A stretch of DNA of 64,000 bases from an uncultured Roseobacter sp. (GCF_947491795.1 NZ_CANLKW010000001.1:992001-1056000), one strand, 5' to 3'; positions 45,482 to 55,200 are shown, counted from the first letter of the stretch. Translations and numbers: made by a program. Notes: a model not told the origin generated them from the letters alone.

Positions 45482-46501
45482 ATGAAAAAGATTATTGCCG
45501 GAACCGCGATGGCTCTCATTGCAACAACTGGTGCGGCGATGGCCGACGGTCACAGCGTATCTGCATGCCTGATCACAAAGACAGACACGAACCCCTTCTT
45601 TGTCAAAATGCGTGAAGGTGCATCTGCCAAAGCAGAAGAACTGGGCATCGAGCTCAGCTCGTTTGCTGGTAAGGTCGATGGTGACCATGAAACGCAGGTG
45701 CAGGCCATCGAGACGTGTATCGCAAACGGCGCAAAGGGCATTCTGCTGACAGCGTCTGACACGGCGAGCATTGTTCCGGTCGTCCAGCAGGCGCGTGACG
45801 CGGGCCTTCTGGTGATTGCGCTGGACACGCCCCTTGAACCCATCGACGCCGCGGACATGACCTTTGCGACAGACAACTTCCTTGCGGGTGAACTGATTGG
45901 CGCCTGGGCCGCCGCGACGCTGGGCGACGCGGCAGCTGATGCCAAAATCGGCATGCTGGATCTGGCGATCAGCCAGCCCACCGTCGGCGTTCTGCGCGAC
46001 CAGGGCTTCCTGACCGGCTTTGGCATCGACGTAAAAGACCCGAACAAATGGGGTGACGAAGACGATCCGCGTATCGTTGGTAACGACGTCACTGCCGGCA
46101 ACGAAGAAGGTGGCCGTCGCGCGATGGAAAACCTGCTGGCCAAAGACCCGTTCATCAACGTCGTTTACACCATCAACGAGCCTGCAGCGGCGGGGGCTTA
46201 TGAAGCACTCAAAGCCATTGGGCGTGAAAACGATGTGCTGATCGTATCAGTCGACGGCGGCTGCCCCGGTGTTCAGAACGTCGCAGAAGGTGTGATCGGT
46301 GCAACGTCGCAGCAATACCCGCTGCTGATGGCGTCGCTCGGCATCGAGGCAATTGCACAGTGGGCCAAGGACGGCACCAAGCCGGCGGCCACAGACGGCA
46401 AGGCGTTCTTTGATACCGGCGTGGCCCTGGTAACAGACAAACCGGCTGACGGTGTGGAAAGCATTTCGGTTGCCGAAGGCACGGACCTCTGCTGGGGTTG
46501 A
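45482..46501 (+). CDS. frcB: Sugar ABC transporter binding protein FrcB (fructose type)
   Basis: A 339-residue periplasmic protein of the ribose/fructose-binding family. The signal peptide ends at AAMA (about residue 21). The mature part has [34 protein letters not shown] and [20 protein letters not shown]. The start at ATG 45482 follows GGAGGAAACG. It is first in frcBCAK, the fructose/mannose/ribose uptake system described in S. meliloti. Confidence 0.9.
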   Translation: MKKIIAGTAMALIATTGAAMADGHSVSACLITKTDTNPFFVKMREGASAKAEELGIELSSFAGKVDGDHETQVQAIETCIANGAKGILLTASDTASIVPVVQQARDAGLLVIALDTPLEPIDAADMTFATDNFLAGELIGAWAAATLGDAAADAKIGMLDLAISQPTVGVLRDQGFLTGFGIDVKDPNKWGDEDDPRIVGNDVTAGNEEGGRRAMENLLAKDPFINVVYTINEPAAAGAYEALKAIGRENDVLIVSVDGGCPGVQNVAEGVIGATSQQYPLLMASLGIEAIAQWAKDGTKPAATDGKAFFDTGVALVTDKPADGVESISVAEGTDLCWG

Positions 46502-46524
46502 TCTGCTGACGCAGTGCAAATTGC

Positions 46525-46549
46525 GGAGGGCGGTGTTTTCCCGCCCTCC
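46525..46549 (+). terminator. Hairpin between frcB and frcC
   Basis: A perfect 9-bp stem GGAGGGCGG (46525-46533) / CCGCCCTCC (46541-46549) with loop TGTTTTC and no real T-tract after it. Its place directly after the binding-protein gene suggests mRNA stabilisation or partial termination. Confidence 0.6.
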
Positions 46550-46626
46550 CACTTTCAAGTACATTTGCAGTGAAACCGCGACGGGCGCGCAGCCCGTTTG
46601 TTTCCCTGCCCTGAGGATGGGATCCC

Positions 46627-47694
46627 ATGACTCAATCGGACAACTACGAATCTGCTGTCTCCTCTGCTGATGCCAAAATCGCAGAGTTTGAAGACCACCG
46701 CCGCGGGCTCGTCGGCAGCATCCAGCACACCCTGCACCAGACACCCTCGCTGGTGCCCCTGATCGTTCTGATCTTTTCGATCGCGCTCTTTGGCATTCTG
46801 CTCGGGTCGCGGTTTTTCTCGCCTTTCGCGCTGACGCTGATCCTGCAGCAGGTCCAGATCGTTGGCGTGCTTGCGGCGGCCCAGACCCTGATCATCCTGA
46901 CAGCGGGCATCGATCTGAGCGTCGGCGCCATCGCTGTCCTGTGCACCGTTGTGATGGGCAAGGCGACGTTCAGCTATGGCATCCCGCCTGCGGTTTCAGT
47001 GGCAATCGGCCTGACCGTAGGTACTGCGCTCGGTGCAATCAGTGGCTGGCTGGTCAGCCGCATGAAGCTACCGCCCTTTATTGTGACACTTGGTATGTGG
47101 CAGATCGTACTGGCCGCGAACTATCTTTATTCGGCCAATGAGACCATCCGCTCGCAGGATATCGAAGCGGAGGCCGCATTCCTCCAGTTCCTCGGCACAA
47201 AAATACAGTTTGGCGGCGCAACCCTGACGCTGGGGGTCATCGGGATGATCGGGCTCTTTGCCGGTTTGGCCTATGCCCTGCGCTCCACCGCATGGGGGCG
47301 GCATGTCTATGCCGTGGGTGATGACCCCGAGGCGGCTGAGCTCTCGGGCGTCAATGTGCACCGGACCTATATGTCGGTCTACATGGCCGCCGGGTTCATC
47401 TGTGCTCTCGCAGGCTGGGTGATGGTGGGACGTTTCGGCTCCATCTCGCCCTCTGCAACAACCGGCGTCATCGGCAACATCCAGTCGATTACCGCTGTGG
47501 TGATCGGGGGCATATCGCTCTTTGGCGGACGCGGGTCCGTCGCCGGGGCCCTCTTTGGCGCGCTCATCGTGGGTGTTTTCGAACTGGGCCTGCGAATGGC
47601 TGGTGCTGACCCGCAGTGGACATTCATGCTGATCGGTATGCTCATCATCGCAGCCGTTGCAGTGGACCAATGGATCAGAAAGGTGGCAGCATGA
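46627..47694 (+). CDS. frcC: Sugar ABC transporter permease FrcC
   Basis: A 355-residue RbsC-type permease with a 40-residue cytoplasmic N-terminus and about ten membrane segments. The family landmarks AAAQTLIILTAGIDLSVGAI, GRHVYAVGDDPEAAELSGVN and VIGGISLFGGRGSVAGALFG are present. The stop overlaps the frcA ATG. Confidence 0.92.
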   Translation: MTQSDNYESAVSSADAKIAEFEDHRRGLVGSIQHTLHQTPSLVPLIVLIFSIALFGILLGSRFFSPFALTLILQQVQIVGVLAAAQTLIILTAGIDLSVGAIAVLCTVVMGKATFSYGIPPAVSVAIGLTVGTALGAISGWLVSRMKLPPFIVTLGMWQIVLAANYLYSANETIRSQDIEAEAAFLQFLGTKIQFGGATLTLGVIGMIGLFAGLAYALRSTAWGRHVYAVGDDPEAAELSGVNVHRTYMSVYMAAGFICALAGWVMVGRFGSISPSATTGVIGNIQSITAVVIGGISLFGGRGSVAGALFGALIVGVFELGLRMAGADPQWTFMLIGMLIIAAVAVDQWIRKVAA

Positions 47695-48464
47695 CCGAGC
47701 CAATCCTCAAAGCACGCAACCTTGTGAAGCGCTACGGCAAAGTCACAGCACTCGACCATGCCGACTTTGACCTGATGCCCGGCGAGATCCTCGCCGTCAT
47801 CGGCGACAACGGGGCCGGAAAATCCTCGATGATCAAGGCAGTGTCGGGCGCTGTGGTGCCCGACGAAGGCCAGGTTTGGCTGGATGGCGCGGAGGTGAAG
47901 TTCCGCTCTCCGATCGAGGCCCGCGCACATGGGATCGAAACCGTCTACCAGACGCTCGCAATGTCCCCTGCCCTGTCGATTGCCGACAATATGTTTATGG
48001 GCCGCGAGCTTCGCAAACCCGGTATCATGGGCAAGGTTTTCCGGAAACTGGACAAACAGGCGATGGAAAAATTCGCGCGGGACAAACTGAGTGAGCTGGG
48101 CCTGGCCACGATCCAGAACATCAACCAGGCGGTCGAGAGCCTGTCTGGCGGTCAGCGTCAGGGCGTTGCCGTGGCCCGTGCGGCGGCCTTCGGCTCCCGG
48201 GTAGTGATCCTGGATGAACCGACAGCTGCACTTGGTGTCAAGGAAAGCCGCAAGGTGCTGGAGCTCATCCAGGATGTGAAATCTCGCGGCATCCCGATCA
48301 TTCTGATCAGTCACAACATGCCTCACGTGTTTGAAGTTGCCGACCGCATTCACGTTCACCGGCTGGGCAAGCGCCTGTGCGTCATCGACCCAAAGGATTA
48401 CACGATGTCCGATGCGGTGGCCTTTATGACCGGAGCTAAAGAAGCCCCTGCGCAGGCCGCATGA
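47691..48464 (+). CDS. frcA: Sugar ABC transporter ATPase FrcA
   Basis: A 257-residue single-domain ATPase, unlike the two-domain RbsA type. Walker A GDNGAGKSS (about 37-45), Q-loop TVYQTLAM, signature VESLSGGQRQGVAVARAAAF, Walker B VVILDEPTAAL and H-loop LISHNM are intact. The start at ATG 47691 overlaps the frcC stop. Its own stop overlaps frcK by 4 nt. Confidence 0.92.
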   Translation: MTEPILKARNLVKRYGKVTALDHADFDLMPGEILAVIGDNGAGKSSMIKAVSGAVVPDEGQVWLDGAEVKFRSPIEARAHGIETVYQTLAMSPALSIADNMFMGRELRKPGIMGKVFRKLDKQAMEKFARDKLSELGLATIQNINQAVESLSGGQRQGVAVARAAAFGSRVVILDEPTAALGVKESRKVLELIQDVKSRGIPIILISHNMPHVFEVADRIHVHRLGKRLCVIDPKDYTMSDAVAFMTGAKEAPAQAA

Positions 48465-49090
48465 AACCGCCGGGCGAAACAGCGGCAGAGCTTGCGCCCA
48501 GAGTTCTCGGTGCGCCCCGCAGGGGTCGCCGCCGGCTGGTCGCCCTGGCCGGTCAGCCCGCAAGCGGCAAAACCACGCTCGCCGAAAGCCTGGCCGCAAA
48601 GCTCTGCGAAGAAGGGTGCAACGCCCGGGTGGTACCCATGGACGGGTTTCATCTGCACAACCAGATCCTGCTGGACCGCGATATCCTGAACCGCAAAGGC
48701 GCGCCGCATACCTTTGATGCCGCGGGATTCGTGCATCTGATCAGCCGGCTGCACGACGAGGAAGAAGTGTTTTACCCGCTTTTTGACCGGTCCCGCGATA
48801 TATCAGTGGCCTGTGCCGGACGTGTCGGTCCGGAATGCGATACCGTCGTGATCGAAGGAAACTATCTGCTCTATGATGCGCCTGTGTGGCGCGATCTCTC
48901 AGCGCACTGGGACATGTCGGTGCGCCTTGATATCTCGCTGAAAACGCTGGAAGAGCGGCTGGTACAACGCTGGCTGGATCACGGGCTCTCGGCCGAGCAG
49001 GCCGCAGAACGCGCTGCGGGCAATGATCTCGCCAATGCCCGAAGTGTTGCCGAAAATGCGCTGCCCGCGGATATCGTCCTGACCGGTTGA
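48461..49090 (+). CDS. frcK: Sugar kinase FrcK-like (P-loop, PanK/uridine-kinase fold)
   Basis: A 209-residue P-loop kinase: Walker A GQPASGKTTLAE (about 31-42), VVPMDGFHLHNQILLDRDIL, VIEGNYLLYDAPVW and a LID segment with RLVQRWLDHGLS. It is last in frcBCAK and, by analogy with S. meliloti, phosphorylates the imported sugar, though that protein's activity is mainly inferred. The fold is not that of PfkB or ROK fructokinases. Confidence 0.85.
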   Translation: MKPPGETAAELAPRVLGAPRRGRRRLVALAGQPASGKTTLAESLAAKLCEEGCNARVVPMDGFHLHNQILLDRDILNRKGAPHTFDAAGFVHLISRLHDEEEVFYPLFDRSRDISVACAGRVGPECDTVVIEGNYLLYDAPVWRDLSAHWDMSVRLDISLKTLEERLVQRWLDHGLSAEQAAERAAGNDLANARSVAENALPADIVLTG

Positions 49091-49709
49091 GGAAATCGCC
49101 TTTTCAGCGTTTCTGTACGCTTTGTGCGCACGTGGAGTTCCCACAAAAGACTGCAGACCGTTTCAGAATACGCCCGGACGCCGACTTTCAACATCGTGTT
49201 CACCGGCCAGCGTTGGCGCTTTTGCTTTGAAGCTCTGCTTTTTGCGATGTCTTTTCTGGGTTGCAGTTTCGGCATCACGCGCAGAATGATTGTGGCAGAG
49301 ACTCAGCCTGGACCTTTCAGGCAGAATGCAGGCTGTGTCACGGACACGGAGATGCTTAGTCGCTATATGGCGACCAGGCAGTTGCCTGTGGATCCTTAGA
49401 CCGCTGCGCCCGGCAAACCTGCGGCCATGTCTGCTACTGCTGCCGGGTTTTTCGATGTTCTGCACGCATCCGACAATGCCGCACAGGTTTGAGAACTGTT
49501 ACCCCAGACCGCATGCCAAACGTTCTGCAAGGATACGTGCCAGTGAGATGGGTGGCTTCTCTAGGGTGCCACGCAAAGGTCCGTACGCCAAACGATCCTC
49601 CGCAACAGGATGCACAAAGCCAGGTTTCGGATGCGCTGATCTGCCCGCTCTTGTGGTCACGCGGGCCTTGGCCTAACCATACGCGCAGACAACTTTGGGA
49701 GATTTTCAG
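49091..49709. other. Intergenic region between frcK and metY with a terminator-like hairpin
   Basis: About 620 bp with no credible coding sequence. CCCGGCA (49409-49415) and TGCCGGG (49441-49447) flank a 25-nt loop and are followed by TTTTT (49448-49452), a possible plus-strand terminator well downstream of frcK. That leaves room for a small RNA or long 3' end. The last 200 bp form the metY leader. I looked for SAM-II-type conserved boxes there and did not find them. Confidence 0.4.
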
Positions 49710-51002
49710 ATGCAAGACGGCCCCGACTATGGATTTGATACACTGCAGATTCACGCAGGCGCCCGGCCCGATCCGGCCACCGGCGCGCGCCAGACGCCGA
49801 TTTATCAGACCACAGCCTATGTGTTCAGAGACGCCGAACACGCCGCAGCACTCTTTAACCTGCAGGAAGTCGGCTACATCTATTCGCGCCTGACCAACCC
49901 GACCGTTGCCGTTCTGCAGGAACGGATCGCAACGCTCGAAGGCGGTGTCGGCGCAGTTTGCTGTTCGTCCGGGCATGCCGCCCAGATCATGGCGCTTTTT
50001 CCCATCATGGGCCCGGGTAAAAACATCGTCGCCTCAACCCGTCTCTATGGCGGTACAGTCACGCAGTTTTCCCATACAATCAAACGCTTCGGCTGGGAGT
50101 GCACCTTCGTCGACTTTGACGACCTCGACGCCGTAAAGGCCGCAATAAATGAAGATACGCGCGCCGTTTTCTGTGAAGCCATCGCAAACCCCGGCGGCTA
50201 TATCACAGATCTTGATGCGATCTCTGCCATCTCCGACGACGCAGGCATACCCCTGATCGTCGACAACACATCTGCCACCCCCTATCTCTGCCGCCCGATT
50301 GACCACGGCGCGACGCTGGTAGTGCATTCCACGACCAAATATCTGACCGGCAACGGCACCGTCACTGGTGGCTGCGTCGTGGATTCAGGCAAATTTGACT
50401 GGTCGGCAAATGACAAATTCCCCTCGCTGAGCCAGCCGGAACCCGCCTATCACGGGCTGAAGTTCCACGAGACATTCGGCCCTCTGGCGTTCACGTTCCA
50501 CGGCATCGCAATCGGGCTGCGCGATCTGGGTATGACCATGAACCCGCAGGCCGCGCATTATACGCTGATGGGCACAGAGACACTTTCGCTGCGGATGGAC
50601 CGGCATGTTGAAAACGCCGAAAAGGTCGCCGCCTGGCTCGAGAAAGACGACAGGGTGGAATATGTCACCTACGCCGGGCTCAAGTCGTCGCCCTACTATA
50701 AACGGGTCAGGAAAATCTGCCCGAAAGGGGCTGGTGGTCTGTTCACCTTTGCGATCAGGGGCGGCTATGACGCCTGTGTGAAATTCGTGAATGCGCTGGA
50801 GATCTTCAGCCATGTGGCGAACCTTGGTGACACGCGCTCGCTGGTGATCCACTCCGCCTCGACCACGCACAGGCAGCTGACAGCAGAGCAACAGGAAGCC
50901 GCAGGGGCCGGACCGGGTGTCGTCCGTATCTCCATCGGTACCGAAAATGCCGACGACCTGATGGCTGATCTGGATCAGGCGTTGTCAAAAGCCACGAGCT
51001 GA
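49710..51002 (+). CDS. metY: O-acetylhomoserine sulfhydrylase (MetY)
   Basis: PLP enzyme that makes homocysteine (or methionine with methanethiol) from O-acetylhomoserine. The 430-residue protein has FDTLQIHAGARPDPATGARQ, QTTAYVFRDAEHAA, the LYGGTVTQF loop, IVDNTSATPYLCRP, and the Schiff-base lysine in HSTTKYLTGNG (Lys210). The length exceeds cystathionine lyases by about 40 residues, as in MetY. The ATG at 49710 follows GGGAG by 8 nt; a TTG five codons upstream is less likely. Confidence 0.93.
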   Translation: MQDGPDYGFDTLQIHAGARPDPATGARQTPIYQTTAYVFRDAEHAAALFNLQEVGYIYSRLTNPTVAVLQERIATLEGGVGAVCCSSGHAAQIMALFPIMGPGKNIVASTRLYGGTVTQFSHTIKRFGWECTFVDFDDLDAVKAAINEDTRAVFCEAIANPGGYITDLDAISAISDDAGIPLIVDNTSATPYLCRPIDHGATLVVHSTTKYLTGNGTVTGGCVVDSGKFDWSANDKFPSLSQPEPAYHGLKFHETFGPLAFTFHGIAIGLRDLGMTMNPQAAHYTLMGTETLSLRMDRHVENAEKVAAWLEKDDRVEYVTYAGLKSSPYYKRVRKICPKGAGGLFTFAIRGGYDACVKFVNALEIFSHVANLGDTRSLVIHSASTTHRQLTAEQQEAAGAGPGVVRISIGTENADDLMADLDQALSKATS

Positions 51003-51019
51003 ATGCATACCCAATGCTC

Positions 51020-51047
51020 CGGAGAAGGCGCTGACGTGCCTTCTCCG
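51020..51047. terminator. Hairpin between convergent metY and SIMPL genes
   Basis: A perfect 10-bp stem, CGGAGAAGGC (51020-51029) with GCCTTCTCCG (51038-51047), and an 8-nt loop. There is no T-run on either side, so it may work as a bidirectional 3' stabiliser as much as a terminator. Confidence 0.55.
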
Positions 51048-51063
51048 ACAGTCCGCCCGGGCG

Positions 51064-51759
51064 TCATTCAGCGATCTGAAAAACCATATCGACGGTGACG
51101 CTGACACTCATTTCACCCGCTGCGACCGGCACGCCGGACGCGCGTGAGGCGGCCGCCATTTCCATCATCGGGGCAGGCCTTCCGCCGCTCCGCTCGGTGA
51201 TGGACTGCACGGGGCCAAGCGCAACACCGGATGCTTCTGCCAGCTGTGCCGCGCGGCGCATTGCATCCCTGACGGCGGCGGCCCGGGCCCTGTCGTTCAG
51301 GGGTTCGGGGTCCTGGAATGCAAAACGCACACCGTTGAACCGGTTCGCCCCGTCTCCCACCGCCACGCCCATCACATCGCCCAGAAGAGCCAGGTTTCGA
51401 ATGCGGACAGAAAGTGTGTTTGAAGCCTGAAAGCCTGTGATCCGCGGGGCGTCCTCTTCGCCCGGTATGCGGTTGCTCCAGACCGGTTGCAGTGAAATGT
51501 GGCTGGTGGCGATGTCACGCGCTTCTATGCCTACCCCGGACAGGCTGTCCAGGACGGCGCGCAGCGCCGCAGACGTGGCATCCAGCGCGTCACCGGCATC
51601 GGGGGCCTGCTGGGTTACGCCCATTTCGATCACCGCCATATCGGGGGCCTGCTCAACAGTGCTCGTACCAGATGTCACGATCATGCGCCCCGTGTCGGCT
51701 GCTGCAGAGGCCGCCGCGCCTATCCCAACCACCATTGCAACTGTTCTGAAAAACCGCAT
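51064..51759 (-). CDS. Exported SIMPL (DUF541) domain protein
   Basis: A 231-residue periplasmic protein. The signal peptide is cleaved near ASAAA. The SIMPL domain covers the rest: IVTSGTSTVEQAPDMAVIEM, DIATSHISLQPVWSN, FQASNTLSVRIRNL, and GVRFAFQDPEPLNDRARAAA. Family members are outer-envelope oligomers linked to oxidative or envelope stress. It is divergent from the large membrane protein gene (about 160 bp apart). Confidence 0.87.
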   Translation of the reverse strand: MRFFRTVAMVVGIGAAASAAADTGRMIVTSGTSTVEQAPDMAVIEMGVTQQAPDAGDALDATSAALRAVLDSLSGVGIEARDIATSHISLQPVWSNRIPGEEDAPRITGFQASNTLSVRIRNLALLGDVMGVAVGDGANRFNGVRFAFQDPEPLNDRARAAAVRDAMRRAAQLAEASGVALGPVQSITERSGGRPAPMMEMAAASRASGVPVAAGEMSVSVTVDMVFQIAE

Positions 51760-51917
51760 GAACTCTCTCCTTTTGCTGCTTTTGATCTGACACCGCGGTC
51801 CGGATCAGCGCAACCGGGCCGGAACCCTTTTTCTTTCCCTCGGCAAAGACCTGCTGTATCGTCGCATCGGGGCTCTGCTGCCTGTTGATCCACCCTGTGT
51901 GCTGATAAAGGAAGGTC

Positions 51918-53975
51918 ATGACGCCGGAACTCGCGCTCTCTTTGTCCCATGAAGGCATTCGCCTGCTGCAAAAAAACGCGGCCGGCTGGGACGTGCTGCG
52001 CGAGGTGGACCCGGAAGCGGCGGACCTTGACGAACAGCTCAACGGGCTGCTGGGGCTGGCACAGGACATCCTGCCCGCCGGTCAGGACTGTACCATCATT
52101 CTGCCCGACAATCAGATCCGCTATATGGATGTGCCTGTAAATGCGCAGGGCGAAGACGATGCAGGCCAGGCCCGCAGCGCTCTGGAAGGCCAGACCCCCT
52201 ATGACACCTCCGATCTGGTTGTCGCGACAGAGACATCCGGACCGGCCCTGTACATTGCAGCGGTCGCGCGCGAGACGCTGGACGAAGCGGATGCCTTTGC
52301 ACGTGCGCACGGGTTCAACCCTGTCAGTTTTACCGCCGCGCCTGACCGGGCGGTCTTTCCCGGCGCGCCTGTTTTCACAACCGGCGCAGCTGCAACGCCG
52401 GTGCCGGCCGGAGAACTGCAAACCGGCCCTGGCATACAGCCTGAACCGGTCGAAGAAACGCCTGTGTTTTCGCCCCCAACTTATGAACGCCCTGCGCCCA
52501 GGCATGCTGGGTTTGCAGACGATCCTGCACCGTTTCTGACATGGCAGCCGCGCGAAGAGCGCCCCCGCCCTGCCGTGCCCGTCGCATCGGTTGCGGCACA
52601 TCAGGCAAGCAAGCTGGAGGCCTTTGGGGACCGTCACAACAGCGGTCAAACGCGCAGCTGGCTGCTCAGCGCCGGAACGATTGGTGCTCTGGCTGCGGTT
52701 TTCGCCGTTGGAGTCGGCGTGTGGGCATCGGGTCTGCTGGGCACCGGTGGACTGCAATCGCTGCTGAATGAACCCACGGGTCCGGCACCGGACGCGCAGT
52801 TTGCAGCACCCTTGCAGCCGGAGGTGCCTCAGTCTGCCAGCACAACTGCCGCGCCTGCCGAACCTCTGCAGCCCGTGGGAACCGGCACCGACGCGGCGAT
52901 CCGCGAAGCCCTGAGTGTGCCGGTCGAACCCGCTCTGCCACCGGAAACGCCGCAGGAACCGCTGGATGATCTGGCGCGCTATGCGGCCTCCGGGATCTGG
53001 TCTGTTGCCCCGGATGTACCTTCGCCGCCGCCGCTCATTGATCTGGAAAACCTCTACGTCACCAGTGTTGACCCGGTGCAGGCCGCTTTCGACGCTGTAG
53101 CACTGCCAGACACTGCGACGACGTCCGGTGATGCTGTCCTGCTGAGCCCCGCGTCACCTGCGCCCGCGGGGACGGTCTTTGTTCTGAATGACCGTGGCTT
53201 TGTTATTCCGACCGCGCAGGGTGCGCTCAATCCCGATGGGATACGCGTTTTTGCGGGGGCTCCTCCGGCGCGCCCGCCGGATGGCAGAGTGCAGGTTATT
53301 GGCGAAGCTTCGGTGGCTGACCCGGTTTTACAAGCACTACTGGCTGGTTTCCGGCCCCGTCTGCGCCCCGGTGATCTCGTGGAGCAGTCAGAACGCGCGG
53401 CTTTCTCTGGCCTTACCCGCAGCGAACTCGCAGGTATCCGCCCGGCTCTGAGACCCCGCTCGCTTCAGGAGCAGGCCGCAGCACTGGCTGAGACCGAAAC
53501 AGTCCAACAGGCCCCCAGAAGCGGCACAGCCGGTTCGCTCTTCACCGAAAACGGTGCTGCACCGGCCAATGCAGTTGCCCGCTCCCTGCGTCCGGAAACG
53601 CGCCCTTCTGATTTCAGCATAACCGTCGCCCGCGTCCTGCAGAACGCTCCGAAACCCGCTGCGACCCCTGCTCCGGCCACGGTCACAACAGCGAGCGTCG
53701 CACCGACTGCTGTCGCACCGCGCATTCCGTCCAGCACGTCAGCCGCTCGGGAGGCCACACAGAAAAATGCGATCAACCTGCGCCGCGTCAACCTGATCGG
53801 TGTATACGGCAAGCCATCCGACAGACGTGCGCTGATCCGCCTCGGCAATGGCCGCTATCAGAAAGTAAAGGTCGGTGACCGCCTTGATGGCGGCCAGGTG
53901 TCCGCCATCGGTGATGCGGAACTGCGGTATCAGAAAAGCGGCCGCAACATCGTTCTGAAAATGCCCAGCGGCTGA
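51918..53975 (+). CDS. Membrane protein with GspL/PilM-like N-terminus and GspC/PilP-like C-terminus
   Basis: A 685-residue protein. Residues 1-160 (MTPELALSLSHEGIRLLQKN, ILPDNQIRYMDVP, TPYDTSDLVV, YIAAVARETLDEADAFARAH) resemble the actin-like cytoplasmic part of GspL/PilM. A Pro-rich linker follows, then one membrane helix (about 250-272: LSAGTIGALAAVFAVGVGVW). A long Pro/Ala-rich periplasmic stretch leads to a compact beta domain (about 620-685: INLRRVNLIGVYGKPSDRRA, LGNGRYQKVKVGDRLDGGQV) like the HR domain of GspC/PilP. This suggests two secretion/pilus subunits in one chain. No other pilus gene is in the window, so the role is inferred. Confidence 0.65.
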   Translation: MTPELALSLSHEGIRLLQKNAAGWDVLREVDPEAADLDEQLNGLLGLAQDILPAGQDCTIILPDNQIRYMDVPVNAQGEDDAGQARSALEGQTPYDTSDLVVATETSGPALYIAAVARETLDEADAFARAHGFNPVSFTAAPDRAVFPGAPVFTTGAAATPVPAGELQTGPGIQPEPVEETPVFSPPTYERPAPRHAGFADDPAPFLTWQPREERPRPAVPVASVAAHQASKLEAFGDRHNSGQTRSWLLSAGTIGALAAVFAVGVGVWASGLLGTGGLQSLLNEPTGPAPDAQFAAPLQPEVPQSASTTAAPAEPLQPVGTGTDAAIREALSVPVEPALPPETPQEPLDDLARYAASGIWSVAPDVPSPPPLIDLENLYVTSVDPVQAAFDAVALPDTATTSGDAVLLSPASPAPAGTVFVLNDRGFVIPTAQGALNPDGIRVFAGAPPARPPDGRVQVIGEASVADPVLQALLAGFRPRLRPGDLVEQSERAAFSGLTRSELAGIRPALRPRSLQEQAAALAETETVQQAPRSGTAGSLFTENGAAPANAVARSLRPETRPSDFSITVARVLQNAPKPAATPAPATVTTASVAPTAVAPRIPSSTSAAREATQKNAINLRRVNLIGVYGKPSDRRALIRLGNGRYQKVKVGDRLDGGQVSAIGDAELRYQKSGRNIVLKMPSG

Positions 53976-53990
53976 TGACCGGCCCAGGCG

Positions 53991-55085
53991 CTATTCAGCG
54001 GCAAGCTCACCATTTCGGATCTGCTCCTGCTCGATACTCTCGAACAGCGCTTTGAAATTGCCCTCTCCGAAACCATCATCGCCTTTGCGCTGGATGAACT
54101 CAAAAAAGATCGGACCGATTACCGTCTTTGAGAATATCTGCAGCAGGATTTTGGTCTCCCCGCCGTCTACTACGCCCTCGCCGTCGATCAGGATGCCATG
54201 CTTTTTCATGCGCTCCAGCGGTTCGCTGTGCCCTGTCACACGGTCATAGCTGAGATCATAGTATGTCTCTGGCGGGCCGGGCATGAATTTCAGGCCACGT
54301 GCCGCGATCTCATCCGTGCTGTCGTAGATATCACGCGCGCCGACAGCGATATGCTGGATACCCTCGCCATTGTATTTTTTCAGATAGGAAACGATCTGGC
54401 CGGTTTCCCCGCGATCTTCGTTGATCGGAATGCGGATACGGCCACAGGGTGAGGTCAGCGCGCGGCTCAGCAGGCCGGTGAACTTGCCCTCGATGTCAAA
54501 AAACCGGATTTCGCGAAAGTTGAAAAGATCGCCATAGAACCGGAACCATTTGTCCATGTTCCCGCGGTGCACATTGTGGGTCAGATGATCGAGATAGTAA
54601 AACCCGACGCCCGCAGGCTTGGACTGCGCGATCCAGTCAAATTCCGTGTTGTAGGGGCTGGTGTCATAGTACTGATCCACGAAATACAGCAGCGAGCCGC
54701 CGATGCCGTAGATTGCTGGCACATCCAGCGCCTTGCCCGTGCCCTCATAGGGCACCGCCCCTTTTTCAACGGCCTGACGGAATGCCTGACCAGCATCTGC
54801 AACCCGCCAGCCCATGGAGGGCGCGCAGGGGCCGTGCTCTGCCACAAACCCCGCTGCAAAACTGTCCGGGTCGGCATTCAGGATGTATGTGATATCGCCC
54901 TGCTGCCACAGCTCAATCGCACGGGTTTTGTGCACCGCAACATGAGTGTAGCCCATCCGGGAGAAGAGATCCCGCAGCGATTGCGGGTCCGGGTGCGCAA
55001 ACTCGACAAACTCAAAACCGTCTGTACCGGCCGGGTTCTCGTCAGAAATGACAGACCGCGGTGCGTCGTGTGGAAAGGGTCCCAT
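53991..55085 (-). CDS. hpd: 4-hydroxyphenylpyruvate dioxygenase
   Basis: Fe(II) oxygenase that turns 4-hydroxyphenylpyruvate into homogentisate in tyrosine breakdown. The 364-residue protein has GFEFVEFAHPDPQSLRDLF, the iron ligands in DHLTHNVHRG, GIQHIAVGARD and GPIFFEFIQRKGDDGFGEGN, all intact. The ATG at 55085 is chosen for AGGGAG 7 nt upstream; an earlier in-frame start at 55124 has none. It is divergent from an Lrp-type gene, the likely regulator. hmgA and the rest of the pathway are not nearby. Confidence 0.95.
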   Translation of the reverse strand: MGPFPHDAPRSVISDENPAGTDGFEFVEFAHPDPQSLRDLFSRMGYTHVAVHKTRAIELWQQGDITYILNADPDSFAAGFVAEHGPCAPSMGWRVADAGQAFRQAVEKGAVPYEGTGKALDVPAIYGIGGSLLYFVDQYYDTSPYNTEFDWIAQSKPAGVGFYYLDHLTHNVHRGNMDKWFRFYGDLFNFREIRFFDIEGKFTGLLSRALTSPCGRIRIPINEDRGETGQIVSYLKKYNGEGIQHIAVGARDIYDSTDEIAARGLKFMPGPPETYYDLSYDRVTGHSEPLERMKKHGILIDGEGVVDGGETKILLQIFSKTVIGPIFFEFIQRKGDDGFGEGNFKALFESIEQEQIRNGELAAE

Positions 55086-55177
55086 GGTGTAGCTCCCTGA
55101 ATGAGTTGCAGCGCTGGTGCGCATTTATCAGGCATCATCCTGCAAAAAGAGCGCGGCGTTTGCGCAATCTTTGCAGA

Positions 55178-55200
55178 GATTATAGAAATATTCGTTAATC
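55178..55200. promoter_or_regulatory. Candidate Lrp site between hpd and its regulator
   Basis: In the 155-bp divergent gap, GATTA (55178-55182) and TAATC (55196-55200) form an interrupted AT-rich inverted repeat, and TTGCGCAA (55160-55167) is a perfect palindrome next to it. Lrp-family proteins bind such AT-rich dyads. Confidence 0.4.

Noticed and set aside
49500..49709. SAM-II-type riboswitch in front of metY
   Set aside because: The conserved CGCGC/TGATTT and GATAAATG-like boxes are missing.
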